Below are positions 36,871-48,798 of a stretch of 64,000 nucleotides of DNA, one piece after another. The stretch is from Artemisia argyi (taxonomy: Eukaryota > Streptophyta > Magnoliopsida > Asterales > Asteraceae), in the NCBI GenBank assembly GCA_030686995.1, contig CM060696.1, positions 115,645,949-115,709,948 of the forward strand, written 5' to 3'. The notes beneath the pieces were generated by a model. It saw nothing but the letters and a program-made list of their open reading frames with translations, searched no databases and was not told where the DNA came from. The first letter of the stretch is position 1. Every line of letters begins with the position of its first letter. The position numbers and the translations under genes are program-made.

Positions 36871-39866
36871 CTAGCAAAATGTGAGCTGAATGTGTTGTGC
36901 AAGTTCCTCAGCACTAAGCTTGCATTCGATTCCAATCTGCCATAACAAAAGGCCGCAACTCAACAAACGTAATTATTTGTAACCTAGCCACCATAAATAT
37001 GAATTTCTAGAGCAATTTAATTTCTTTCTACTAACAAATATTTACTTAATAAATAGTATAGAAAACATTCAAATAGGTCTAATTGTTTTTGTTATATGTA
37101 CGTTCAAAGCCAGTGGTATACATCTTGGGGGTGGCCACGAAAGAGTCAAAATGGTCACGGGTAATTAACCCCAGTTAGGCCATGTACGTCTTAAGCAGCA
37201 GCTAGGTCCTAGGTTTGGTTTTAAGACTTATACATGCAGTACAATCTTTTTTTTTTTGGGAAAGGCACATGTACTCATGTAGTACAAACTCAATGGCCAT
37301 GATAGTGAATGCAGTTCAGTCACTAACAAAGATGGGACCTTTTGACATCTAAACCAACCTAATGTTAACATTCTTTTTATGATTTTTCCAACAAATGATG
37401 ATGCAATCTTAACTATTCAACGTATTTGAGTGAAAGCATGATCAAGTGATTTATATATACTTAATTAAACTATTTAATCAGCGGCGATCAGATCAAATTA
37501 ATTATGTTATTGTTTCATATATCCCAAATCATGCCTAAAACATACTGAATAATGAAAATTGCAGTTATAATTTTAAACATAGAGATGGTTCTGCATGCTT
37601 TACAAAATTATAAAAGTAAACATGATATTATATGTTTACACAGAAATGTATACATCTAGTAATACCTTAGAGGTCACATTTGATATAAATGAAACAATGT
37701 ACTATCAGAACTAATTTATTTTACATCATGGTACATACAGTTTGGCCATTAAATTTCTTGACATCTTGAATTATTATGTGTACGTTGCAACCTTGTTGTT
37801 ACCACTTTAATTTCATCTCCCAAAACTACCATACTGAACTACCTTTATTACCCTCTGTACCTTTGTTCCTAGAGAAATGCTATATCCACAAATAAAACAT
37901 CCACAAAATGAGTTGTTGGAGTGTGATTGGTGTATTTTGCTTTGTTTCTCTCTCTTCTATTTGATTAAAGCCAATCACACTCCGACAACTCATTTTGTGG
38001 ATGTTTTGTGAATGTTTTATTTGTGGATATAGCATTCCTCTTGTTCCTATGTCATTTTTGTATTATGTGTGAGAGCTATAAAAAACAAAATGCAGGAACC
38101 AAAGAATTGAAACTAATCTAGCAGAAGTTCCATAATGTTTTACAACTATATTTGTCCACACGTAAACAAGTTAATTATGTGGTCCAACAAAGTTACATGA
38201 AGAGAATGATGTTGTCATGATCTTCTACTCAACAGTCCACACAACCAAAATAATTTCATTTCTCTCTCCAATTGTCTTTTTGAAATTTTAATTTGAATCA
38301 TTAACTTTGAAAACTATGGTATTTGCCTTTTCTTTTATCCGAATATGTACTAGATTTTATGAAAATTACAATACAAACCTATAGTAGTATAGTGTAGTAC
38401 TATTAAGAACAAAATATATGAAAAATTGGTCGAAAGTTCATTAGTTTTTTGATATATGCGCTCAAGTCTCAACTTTCAGTTTTGCAAAATAAATAAATAA
38501 ATTGTAACGTAACTTAGATTACTAAATCTTGAAGCTTAGGCATAACTCACTTAAAACTTAGGTTAATTTGTTTAGTACATAACAAAGAACAATAAAAGGT
38601 GGTTTGTTTAGGCTTACCTAAAAATCTTTTATGAAAGATGAATATGTCTTTGAAAAAGAAAGAACAAGTGAAATATTTATGGTAATGTAAGCATGCATGC
38701 AATACATGAAAATAATAATGGTATTTCACAAAAAATAAATAAGCTTTAAAGATAGGTCACCTTGATGGTAAATGAGTTAACCATAGTTTCATCAACAATG
38801 TTGATTTTAGCTTGGAGGATTTCAAGAGATAAGTCCTCTAGAACTGATATTATCTTTGTCATCTGGCCTGGTAACCGTGGTGATAAAGTCTTTAAAAGAA
38901 GATTTGCTCCTGAAAACTTCACCTCAACATCAGCAATGGATGACTTCGAATTTGCAACAAGTTCGTTAATGGTGTCAGAATTTGATGAAGAGTTGCAAGG
39001 TGATGCTGGTCTGGTATTTAGGTAAGAAATAGCAGATGGTAACCTATGCCGGTATGGACTAGCTGCCTGTGGTGTCCTGGGGCTTATTGGCAAGCTAATT
39101 GGCCTCGGGCTCAAGGGCGGTTTTCTAGGACTGAGAGGTAGGGTTGTTCTAGGGCTTGAAATAAGTCTTGGACTCAACACATGATCACTGTAAACTTTTC
39201 TTTGCTTCTTTGCCTCTAGAGATTGTAGCACTTGTTGCAGTTCGGTGATGTAATCGATTACACCTCCAATTATTGATGCTTGATCACCCTACAGTTTGCA
39301 TAAACACACAAGTTAATCTATCAAATTCATGCTATATCATATCTAGTGCCAGTGTTTCATATTGTTATGATCTAATTAACAAGTAGTATGACCAAAAACT
39401 AATTATAGTTACTCTCAAATAAATTATTTAACTCTACAATACTTGGATAATTAGAATATGATTCTTATCTAAACACTCAAAACAAATTATCTGTGATACT
39501 AAGATGGAAATTTACCCTTTTGACGTAAAAACAAGGCATGAGTGACCGAAGAACGATTAAGTGTTCATTCATCTGCTTCCTTCGGTTCCTCTCCACCGTT
39601 ACATGATTCATCTTTACCTGTCCATCAAAGTTTTCACAACCTTCATCCCCCGATACCTTCTGTCTCTTGTTTCTTGGTGAAAACGCCTCATGTTCCACCT
39701 CCATGAGTTCTTGTACACCACTCGAGGAATCAGCAAAAGGTGTAGGCACCGTAAATTCATTAGAAACACCCTCTAACGCCTCAAGAATATTAAAGATGTC
39801 GTCAGGATATGCAACTGATACATTAGGGTCAAATAGATCAGTTAAAGAAGTAGATTCATTCACCAT
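36871..39866 (-). CDS. SPEECHLESS-type bHLH transcription factor
   Basis: Three coding exons join in phase 0: 39866-39516, 39288-38761 and 36936-36871, giving 314 residues. The basic region (NHVTVERNRRKQMN, 87-100) keeps the His-Glu-Arg E-box contacts, and the helix-loop-helix continues across the first intron (FYVKR|GDQASIIGG). A linker at about 150-210 has eight Ser/Thr-Pro sites, like the MAPK-target domain specific to SPCH among the SPCH/MUTE/FAMA trio. The C-terminus is an ACT-like dimerisation domain ending IGIECKLSAEELAQHIQ. SPCH starts the stomatal lineage and is restrained by MAPK phosphorylation. Start ATG 39866 is preferred to an upstream open frame, which is 5' leader. The 21-residue last exon lies 1,824 bp away. 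The protein is shorter than Arabidopsis SPCH (about 364), mainly in the linker. Confidence 0.9.
37872..38040. mobile_element. Mutator-type MITE in SPCH-like intron
   Basis: 169 bp with terminal inverted repeats of about 55 bp (GAGAAATGCTATATCC at the left, GGATATAGCATTCCTC at the right) and a 9-bp duplication TTGTTCCTA at 37863-37871 and 38041-38049. A 9-bp duplication points to the Mutator superfamily. The transcript of this intron could fold into a long hairpin. Confidence 0.88.
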
Positions 39867-40439
39867 TCTGATTGTTTGTTTTTTTTTAAAAAAAAGGAAG
39901 CACAACAACTTAACAAATAGTTGTGTACAATATATTAAGATAGTCAGATAGAGTCTAGCTAAACCAATAAATATGTTTTTTTTGTAATCTTGTGAAGTTC
40001 GAGGTAATAGAAATGCCAAAATCAGGAAATATTAATAGGCATCTGATTAAGGATAGCGACTTCTCTATCGACATCATATTCTCTCTCTTTAGTAGAATTT
40101 TATCTTATTTGAATTTGGTCCTACATAATGAAAAAGAGTTACTGGTACATGCCACATGCGTGATTTTGCATTTAGACGGAATATATATTAGACAATATTC
40201 GTATATAGCAATGGTGTATAATGTTAAATAGTTATACTTGTTAACTTTTGGTTCTTGTTTGATCCTTGAGTTAAACACTTAAGGGTACAAATATGTAGTC
40301 ATTAAGAGAGAGAAAAAAAAGTATATTATCTGGAAATGATAAAAATTCTAGGATTGAAAAATATTTAAACTATTAGTTTAACGTTTTGTTACCATTTTTT
40401 AAACTATAAGTTTAACGTTTTTTTGAACTATTATTTAGA
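39867..40439 (-). promoter_or_regulatory. Upstream region of SPCH-like gene
   Basis: AT-rich 5' leader and promoter side of the minus-strand gene, with pyrimidine-rich stretches and no clear gene. I can name no specific operator. The upstream boundary is the truncated LINE at about 40440. Confidence 0.4.
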
Positions 40440-40456
40440 AGACGAGAGAAGGAAGA

Positions 40457-40666
40457 TTGAGGTGGTTCGGACATATCAGGAGGAGGCAACAATCAGCACC
40501 AGTAAGAAGAGTGGAAGCACTAGTAGCAGATGGTGTGAGAAGGAGGGGAAGACCCAAACTCAGGTGGGAGGATAGACTTAAGCTCGACATGAAGGAGCTT
40601 CTCTTGTCCGAGGACATGACCTCATATAGGAAGGTGTGGAGAGATACAATTAGGATCTGCTGGTAG
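40457..40666 (+). pseudogene. LINE reverse transcriptase, C-terminal remnant
   Basis: Seventy residues: RWFGHIRRR, an RRVEAL segment, RRRGRPKLRWEDRLK and a DMTSYRKVWRD end. This is the familiar conserved tail of plant LINE ORF2 proteins. The polymerase core is absent, so it is inactive. Confidence 0.8.
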
Positions 40667-40898
40667 CTCAGGCTAGGTGTTTCGTGGGTTTAGGTAGTTT
40701 TGGCGTTAGGCTTGTGTTTTGGTTTTTGGTGCCCCGTTTTTGCTTTGCCTTAGCTTTTCGCCCCGTGCGTTGCTCTGCTTTACTTTGTGCTGCCCACTTA
40801 GGTTAGCATTCTCTTGGTGCTTGTTTCTTTGTTTTGTTTGCGTTTTTGTTTGCTTTTTTTGCTTTTTGTGCTTATTTGCTTGTACTTTTGTTCGTGCG

Positions 40899-41390
40899 TG
40901 TTGGATCAGTTCCTAGATAGATCTTTGAGCCTTTAGGATCGATAGAATGCAAATGTAATCAAAAGCAAACTATATAGAGAATCTCTGATAAGCTTATGTT
41001 CACGCGGAATATAAACACAAGAATAAAGAAGACAAATAACTAAAAGACTTTAATCCTCTATAGATCTATATTAATCACTATAGATTGTTTTTAATATCGT
41101 CGTTGTCCATAATTCATAGCCGTGAGTTTCTTTTATACTACAAGAAACCCTAAACAGCTCATTACAAGAAAACGTGTAAAGAAAACTATAGAAGATATGC
41201 AATATCTTGTCCTAATATAACTCACACATATCCCTTCTAACAAATTCTAATACTAAGGATTAACTATATCCATAGAAATACATTATCATCAGGAACCATA
41301 CTATCAGCAGGAACCACTAAAGGTGCCAGCAGGAACCTGTTAGCAGAAACATATCAGCATAAACCAATATTTCTTCAATAATTCCTAACA
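40899..41390 (-). mobile_element. Copia-type solo LTR
   Basis: 492 bp, TGTTGGATC...ATTCCTAACA (reverse orientation begins TGTTAGGAAT, a common Ty1/copia start). The flanking 5-mers are GTGCG (40894-40898) and GTGCC (41391-41395), a duplication with one mismatch. No internal region remains, so it is a product of LTR-LTR recombination. Confidence 0.8.
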
Positions 41391-41662
41391 GTGCCCCCTT
41401 AGCTCTCTGCCTTTCTTAGGTTCCCTTTCCTTGCTTCTGCTCTATTTGCGTGTTTGCTTGTTGTGCATGCTTTCTCTTGTCTGCTTTTTACTTGTGGATC
41501 TCTGTCCCTTTTGCTCCCCTTTCTTTGCTATCTCGCCCGCACACTTGCACTTGCCGGAGGTCTCATTGGAAGCAATCTCTCTACTACCGGGTTTATCCCG
41601 AGTAGGGGTAGGATCTGTCTATATTTCTACCTCCCCCATACTCTGCCGCGGCAGAATTGGGT

Positions 41663-41702
<40 letters not shown>

Positions 41703-42075
41703 GTTTTTAATCAATAGTAATTGAGCTTTACTAATTTTTTAAGTTTTTAATTTTTAATAAAAAAAAAAAAAAAAAAAAAAAAAAGGTATCCTACATTATA
41801 TAATAGACAAATTATGAGACAAATCTTTTTCTAATCAACATGGATAATGGTAGAAAGCTTTAGACTAGAGCGAGTGGTCAGAATTACCCACCTTCCACAT
41901 CAACGTCACCTCAGCTTTTTCTCTCCTCTCACTTCCCCTCACTCCCTCTCACTTTTCACCCGTAATGGTCACACCACTCATTCCCTTTAATTGAAGTACC
42001 TACTTTATACAAATATACCTCACTAAATACCCCACAAACAGGTCCTGCCCTGGCTATGCACACTCTGGGTGACGC
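41703..42075. other. Spacer with poly(A) tract
   Basis: A run of about 26 A lies at 41759-41784, then a C/T-rich patch (41920-41960). No gene. Confidence 0.4.
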
Positions 42076-42377
42076 TAGGGGTGAGCATTGGATCAAAACC
42101 GACCTGACCCGACAAACCTGAGAACCGAAACTTGGGAAAAACTCAAACAGAAATCGAACCGAAATTACTCGGTTTTCTTGGATTCAGTTCAGTTTTGGTT
42201 GGTTTCGGTTTTAGTCAGTTTTTTGCTCGAACTGGATCGAATGACCCGAACCGAAACCGAAACTCGGAAAAATCTCGAACCGAAATAGAACCGAGTTTTC
42301 TCGGTTCAGTTTCGGTTGGCTCGGTTTTGTCGGGTTTCTCGGGTCGGGTCGGTTTGAATCGGTTTTGCTCACCCCTA
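42076..42377. mobile_element. hAT-like MITE, about 300 bp
   Basis: Inverted ends TAGGGGTGAGCA and TGCTCACCCCTA enclose a region full of AACCGAA/TTCGGTT words on both strands. The ends resemble non-autonomous hAT elements common in eudicots. I could not find an 8-bp target duplication, so the exact borders are uncertain. Confidence 0.6.
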
Positions 42378-42958
42378 GCGACCGCCCAGGGAATAAAAAA
42401 AAATAGAGGGCATCCAGCTTCTAGTGTTGTGTAGGGCCAAACTTGAGTAAAGGGCTAACTTAATTGAGTCATTTTTTAACATAAATATGATTAACGTGTA
42501 TGCTAAAACTTAATACATGTGAAACATGAATGAGTTTTAGTAATTTAAAAAAATAAAAAATAAAATAAAAGTAAATAGAGTTTTGGGTTTATGCGATCGG
42601 AGAAGAAGATTGTTCAAAAAGAAAAGATCGAAGAAGAAGATAAGTTTGAGACATACTTAGTTTACACCCTAAGGTTTATAAATTTTACATTTTCATCCAA
42701 ATCTTTTATATTTGCTTGTACATAGGTACAAATGAGTTTACATAATTGACAATTTCAACTCAGTTATGAAAACGTTGTTAAAATGGTCCGATATTTTTAA
42801 ATAATATTGTTTTCTACATCTTCTACAAAAACGTTTAAAATGATGTCCAACAACGCATTTTGTACACCTTTTTTTTTATTTTTTCATGTTTACAAATACC
42901 TAATACTTTCTAAATATTTATCTTTATATAGTTTCTAATTTTCTTTTACAGATCAAAC
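42378..42958. other. AT-rich spacer
   Basis: No coding region or named repeat. It is the left flank of the LTR at 42959. Confidence 0.4.
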
Positions 42959-44241
42959 TGATGAGTTGTAATTTTATACGTTTTTAAGGGGTCATTTAGC
43001 CTCTAAATTCATGTATATATTTGATCATTTATCGCCCTAGATCATTTTTATATGAGTTGTAGGTACTTGAAAAGCAAATGCTGAAAAAGGATGCATTTTA
43101 TGCTCGATTGGACGAGAAAACGAAGAAAACGACAACACCACGAAAAACGTCACGAAAAGGTTCCGTGACGGTGTCATAGCCAAATGTGTGACGTCGTCAC
43201 CTATGTGAGGCTGACTTTTTAGACTCCTGAGACAGCCTCGAGATGACGGTGTCAAGACCAAGATTATGAAGGCTTGCAACATCAAAAATCTTTAAGTGAT
43301 GCCATCATATTTGTAAATCTATATATATTTTCTCATTGTTTTCATTGAAAAATGTGCAACTTTGGTATAACTTTGGAGGTCCGGACCCTAACTGATTTAA
43401 GTTGTTTTTCTAGGCCTTTTGGCGATAAATACTTCAATGTATTAATAAGATAAGTTATTTACTCAATCATTCAATTATGTTTACTTATTATTGTTTGATT
43501 TCATTACTTGCTTTTCTTTTCATTACTATGCTAGGCTAAACTTAATAGTAATGTTTAGGATTGCATGAAACCTAGTTGTTGATTATTGTATGTCATCTCT
43601 TGTTGATTAGTGATTTGCGTTATGAATTAGAAAACTGGCTAGGTCAAATTATACTAGCTTGAACGTTCGCTAAAACGTGTAGTTAATAATTAGTTAACTT
43701 GATATTCGTTGTATTTAATGTGTGACCTTTGCTCGTATTGTGGAAATTGAGATAAAAGGGCATTCTTAAGCGCCGCTCAATTTGAACATAGTTCATAGGA
43801 GCTAGGGCTTGACCACCCCTCGATTGGTAATAAGGAATACAATGCCACTAATTAGACAAGCATGTGGCAATTCGATTAATCAATAAAAGATAACTAGGGA
43901 GTAATAGAATTCTAAGTGAATACACTTTCAACATACTTGAAGTTCACCAATTTACTTTTCCTTGTATATGTTTAGATATAGTTTAATTATTAGTAGTTAT
44001 TAGTTTAAAAACGAAACTCTTCAAACCCGAGATTTTACTTGCTTTCTTATAAATATAAAAAACCAAAAATATTATTTTCCCTCAACCCTTACACTTAATT
44101 CGACATACACTTCGAGCCTCCCTCACTATTCCCCTAGAGAACAATTAATCCCCCATACCTTACCTATACTACAATACAACGGTTAGGTATTCTGCCTAGG
44201 AGGTTTGTAAAACTTCTTGCGTTTTGCAATAATCCACGTCA
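42959..44241 (+). repeat. LTR of second family (F3), copy 1
   Basis: 1283 bp, TGATGAGT...CACGTCA. It is flanked by CAAAC (42954-42958) and CAGAC (44242-44246), a 5-bp duplication with one mismatch, and no primer site follows, so it behaves as a solo LTR. It is related to the main family (shared AAGGGGTCATTTAGCC start, decayed TGACG palindromes near 43165-43200 and 43240) but clearly diverged. Confidence 0.78.
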
Positions 44242-44460
44242 CAGACCTTTAGAAAGTATTGTGTTGTTTGTTTGCAGCATTTAGCAGGGGCATTTTTTTA
44301 TCGTCTCATCCAGGGTAGCAAAATACTTAGGACCGGCCTTGCCTACACGCCTTCACAAACAAAATAAGAAACAACAAAATACTAAGAAAATGCACAAGAA
44401 CCATGAGGTGACAGGCTCTCCTCTATCTCATCTTTTTTCTCTTCCTCACGCGTGAGTATA
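44242..44460. repeat. Flank duplicated at 56624-56815
   Basis: A block beginning TAGCAGGGGCATTTTT (44283) and running to GCGTGAGTA (about 44458) recurs almost unchanged at 56629-56814, after the second F3 LTR. The first copy has 39 extra bases directly after the LTR. Confidence 0.8.
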
Positions 44461-45410
44461 TCATAGGACTATCTTATCTTCTTGGAGGAGAATTTGACCG
44501 TATTTTCATTTTCTATTCATACCGAGCTAATCATGGGAGTACCAGTTTCTTTTATCTCTTTTATTTTTCCCTTTACCGATTTTAGTACTTTTAGAACATT
44601 GGGGACAATGTTCAATTTAAGTGTAGGGAGAGTAAAAAGAGACACCTTAGAAGCTAGTCACTCATTTGCTATTTGTTTTGTTTTCTCGAATTGTGTAATA
44701 AACCGAAAGAAATACTTGTAAAGGTAATTTTAGCACCAAATTTAAATTTTTTTATGACATTTACGAGTGAAACTTTAGTCTTAATAAAGCGTCTCATGGA
44801 TAGGAGTTGTATAGCTAGCACAAAAACCCTACCACTCAAATAATTGTGTAATAAACCGAAAGAAATACTTGTAAGGTTGATTTTAGCACAAATTAAAAAA
44901 AAAATAACTTTTACAAGTAAAACTTTAGTCTTAATAAAGCATCTCATGGATAAGAATTATATAGGTAGCACAAAAACCGTGTCACTCACAAATTCTACCC
45001 CAAAAAATGTGTGATTCGCCTTTAGATATATAGGAAAAATCATTCACCTTTAATGCTTATGAGTGTACCGGTAGTATATAGATTATAGAACTTGCTTTAG
45101 TGATGCATTCCTGGATCGCTAGTGAGATCATATTTGTGTGATTAGGATTTACTAAATGATAAGAGGCGTTATAATTACAATGACTTTGTTGGTCAAGTAA
45201 TTAAGCCACACCTTTGCTATGTACTTATTTTAAGTACAAAATACCCCTAGTACACCCCTATAAGCCTATCTTTTCACGGTTCTCGTAATATTTTGGTGGA
45301 TTCCGAAATATTAATGAAGAGTATTGTTTATACCCTACTAAATGTTACACCCAAATTGCCTTAGCCTTCCTTATATGCATTCATTTTTAGTGCATTATTG
45401 TTACAACATA
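44461..45410 (+). other. F3 internal 3' region, part 1
   Basis: Non-coding. It matches the 3' non-coding regions of the other elements (GGGGACAATGTTCAATTTAAGTG near 44603). A tandem pair at about 44690-44820 and 44844-44980 repeats a segment containing AATAAACCGAAAGAAATACT. It is interrupted at 45411 by a pogo-like element. Confidence 0.6.
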
Positions 45411-46321
45411 CAGTAGAAACTCTATAATATAATACACTTGGGACCACCAAAATTTATTAATTAAAAGAGTTATTAATTAATCGATAAATTAATAATTATT
45501 AATTTATATATTAATTAATATTTTATTAATTTATAGTAGAATACTTAGTTTACAATCACCTTTCAAGCTTCCATTTAATTATTGTATACAATGCATGTAT
45601 ATCAAATGAACGGCCTAATTTGTATTAGATGCAATGAATCTTGCGCATGGACTATGGATGTTCGTGCAAATATAATTGCGAACTGCTTTCGTCATTGTAA
45701 ACTTCGATCAACAGATAACATGACTTTTGAGAACTCAGATGAAGGTGGTGAAAGCACTCAAGAACTCGAGAATTTGATCAAAGAGTTGGGTTATCGCAAT
45801 GCAATGGATGTCGAAGATGTTCTGACTCACCCAGAAGAAAATGTATTTGCACAGTTGTTGACTGATGAAGAAATTATTGAAAGCATTATTGGAATTAATA
45901 AAGATGATATCGATGAAGAAGATGATGAAAGTTCTACAATGGAGCCCCCTTGGCGAAACAAAGCTATTAAAGCAGCAATCACATTGAACAATTTTTTGTT
46001 GAGCTATGAGAAAACAACACCAGAAGTTCTTACCATGCTAAGGAAAATTAGAGACGAGATTCAAGGGGAAATTGATTTCAACAAAAAACAAAAGACAATT
46101 GAGTCATTTTTCAAAAAACCTTCATAAATCATTCATATAATATGCTATATATAAGGAATTATTAATTTATATTTTATATGGGGTCTAAAGAAATTATCAA
46201 AAATGTATTATCTTATAATTTTAGCGAATTATTAATTTAGCACCCTATCCCCGAGTCGGGACTGGCAAAAAATATTATCTTAGAGAGTTTATTCGAGTAT
46301 TAATTTATCGAGTTTCTACTG
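45411..46321 (+). mobile_element. Pogo-like (Tc1/mariner superfamily) DNA transposon, internally deleted
   Basis: Ends CAGTAGAAACTC...GAGTTTCTACTG are flanked by TA on both sides. These ends resemble the plant pogo group (Emigrant/Lemi1), which also targets TA. The 911-bp copy keeps only the last part of a transposase gene, so it is non-autonomous. It sits inside the F3 internal region. Confidence 0.85.
45582..46127 (+). pseudogene. Pogo/Tigger-like transposase, C-terminal fragment
   Basis: The recognisable part begins AWTMDVRANIIANCFRHCK, the end of the DDE transposase region. It is followed by an acidic tail (EEDDESS) and a C-terminal helix ending KKQKTIESFFKKPS. The CENP-B-like DNA-binding domain and the catalytic Asp residues are missing, so it cannot be active. 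The final FFKKP motif resembles a PCNA-interacting (PIP) box, reported for pogo transposases; this is inference. Confidence 0.75.
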
Positions 46322-46778
46322 TATATATTAAACCCTTAGTTAATTATCTAGTTGTTTACATGGTTTCTAAGTTGAGTCATATCTGGTAAATACAGTTTTT
46401 TGAAGAATGGGACTTATGGTAGCATTATTTATGGTGTAATGGGAAGAATGTTGATGAGGCGAAAAGTGAACCGTTTTTAAGGGGTCATTTAAGCCCGAAG
46501 TTGAGATTATTTGATCAAATATTGCCCTAAATCGTTCCTTTTGTCATTTTAGGTACTTTTGGAGTGAAATCTGGAAAAGGAAGCATTTTGGACATTTTTT
46601 GAGCATAAAAGTGAAGAAAACGGCTAAGTCTTAATTTTTCTTGCTGGGAACAGTACCTGACGGCGTCACAAGTTTCTTAGTGACGGCGTCAAGAGTAACA
46701 AAAGAGGTGGATGTGGACAATACACGTGACGATCCAGAGAGTTTGTGCATTGGAGATGACGGCGTCACCCAAGGTCGT

Positions 46779-48187
46779 TGATGCGTGGGAATCGCACCTT
46801 GCTTTACCTCTCGAGGGATCTCGAGAAGCTTACAACCCCCACCAGGCAGTCTACCTGATCGTTGTAGTATAGTATAGTGACAAGTACCGGGGGATTGATC
46901 GTTCAGCTTAGGAATAGTGTCGCTAGGATTAGAAAACCTAATTTACTAGTTCTAGAGGTGAGTGATGATTATTTTTGTGTTTTTATATTTTTTAGAAAGC
47001 AAGTAAAATCTCGGGTTTTTGAAGAGTGGGCGGAATTAGTTGCTATTCAACTAACCCAAAGCTAAGATATATTCAAAATAAAATAATAAAAATAAAATTA
47101 AACTAAATTATACTAATGTTGTGAGCAGTAATTGGAGAAATTGTGTTTACTTAGACTTCACTACTCCCTAGATATCTTTTACATGTTAATTACTTGTTAT
47201 ACTTGTATGGATGACGGATTGTATTCCTTAATACCATTCGTGGGGTGGCATACATAACTCCCCAACTCTATGAGCTCTTATCTCCTCCTACACCATGACC
47301 CAGCACAACTATAAGGATTGTAAACAGTGGCTCATGCATTAAATACAACCAATAAAGACCTAGTACGCCTCGGTTCATGTTTCTTAAGACGTTCAAGCAT
47401 GTTACCATTTGGAGATCTGCCAGTTTTCTTAAGCCTAACATATAAATCATTCATCCAAGAACAAGAATAAACAAGTAATCAACACATAATCAACATCTAG
47501 GTTTCATTAGATCTAAGCAAACACAAGAGAGATCTAGCCTAGCATAATTGAATTGAGACAAGAACAAGATATAAACAACCAACACATAGACATATTGATT
47601 GAATTAGAAGAACACTTATCTCAATTACAATGCAAGGTATCAAGGGTTTGGAACCCTTGAAAAACCTGTAAAAGAGGCACCAAATTCGTCTTTAGGGTTT
47701 CACCAAAACTTCTCTCTTTTTAATGAAAAAACTAGAAAACTATATATATGAAAAGTAGGCTGACGGCGTCAAGAGTTACATGTGACGCCGTCACCTCGCC
47801 GCCATATACTACCTCGGACGGCCTTGATCTACTTATGACGGCCTATGTGACGCCGTCACCGACCACGGTATTTTATTCTTGCCACTTTGACGCCGTCATG
47901 AAGGCGTTTGACGCCGTCACCACCTTCGGTATTTTAATCTTCATGTCTGACGCCGTCAAGATATTACTCTTGACGCCGTCACCTTGTATCTTTAGCATGG
48001 AAATTTGGTACTTTGCCATTTTCTTCACTTTTATGCTCCAAAAACGTCCAAAATGGCTTCTTTTCCAGAATTCACTCTCCAAACACCTAAAATCACAAAA
48101 GGAACGATTTAGGGCAATATTTGATCAAATAAATTCGGATTCGGGCTTAAATGACCCCCTAAAAACGGATCATTTTTTGCCTCATCA
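46779..48187 (-). repeat. E3 3' LTR
   Basis: 1409 bp. The palindrome array is at about 47760-47985, with a TATA-like CTATATAT near 47740. A CCTTACACTT polypurine-tract complement follows directly at 48191. Confidence 0.9.
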
Positions 48188-48760
48188 TATACCCTTACAC
48201 TTGAGATTTGCTTGTCCTCAAGCAAATGCGCTTTTATTCTACTCGAAAGACAAGTTAGGGGTCATTTAACACTAATATAAAAGTAATTACAACAAATAAT
48301 CGTTCCACTAAAGACCAATAGACAAGCACGGAGGTCATACACAAGCACCTCACAAATAGTGTTTAGATACTCACATCTCTCGGGTGTAATAAAGTAATAT
48401 AACATTATGGAAATGGAAGATATCTCTCACTACCTGTCATAGCAAAATAGATTACCATAGGCTTGGGAAAGGATCAAACCTCCACCACATGGCGTAAGCA
48501 CCTAGGATAAACTATCAAAGAGGTCTTTTAAAGGGTTGTAACGTTAGGTATAGGGATATGAATTACACGGTTTTGTTAGATAAAGGAAGTTTTACTGGTG
48601 GCGAGTTAACAATCTTGGTTAATTACATGTACAATATGGCGTTGCTAAGCCAAGACTAGACTCGACTTAAGCTAATAAATGAAAAATAACAAAAACATAA
48701 AATAAACATAGAATAAAAACGGGATGGTAGTCCGTATGTTTTTTTCTCTTTTTCTTTTTC

Positions 48761-48798
<38 letters not shown>

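Larger units (their letters stand above)
40440..41702 (+). mobile_element. 5'-truncated LINE (RTE-like) with (TTG)n tail
   Basis: The segment begins inside the C-terminal end of a LINE reverse transcriptase ORF, continues through a T/G-rich 3' UTR and ends in about 13 TTG/GTT units (41663-41702). This tail is typical of plant RTE-type LINEs (from memory). It is split by a solo LTR at 40899-41390. Confidence 0.75.

Noticed and set aside
41431..41724. Open frames with Cys or Val runs
   Set aside because: Produced by the (TTG)n tail of the LINE.
42068..42385. 8-bp target duplication around the MITE at 42076-42377
   Set aside because: Flanks GGTGACGC and GCGACCGC do not match; only the inverted ends are supported.
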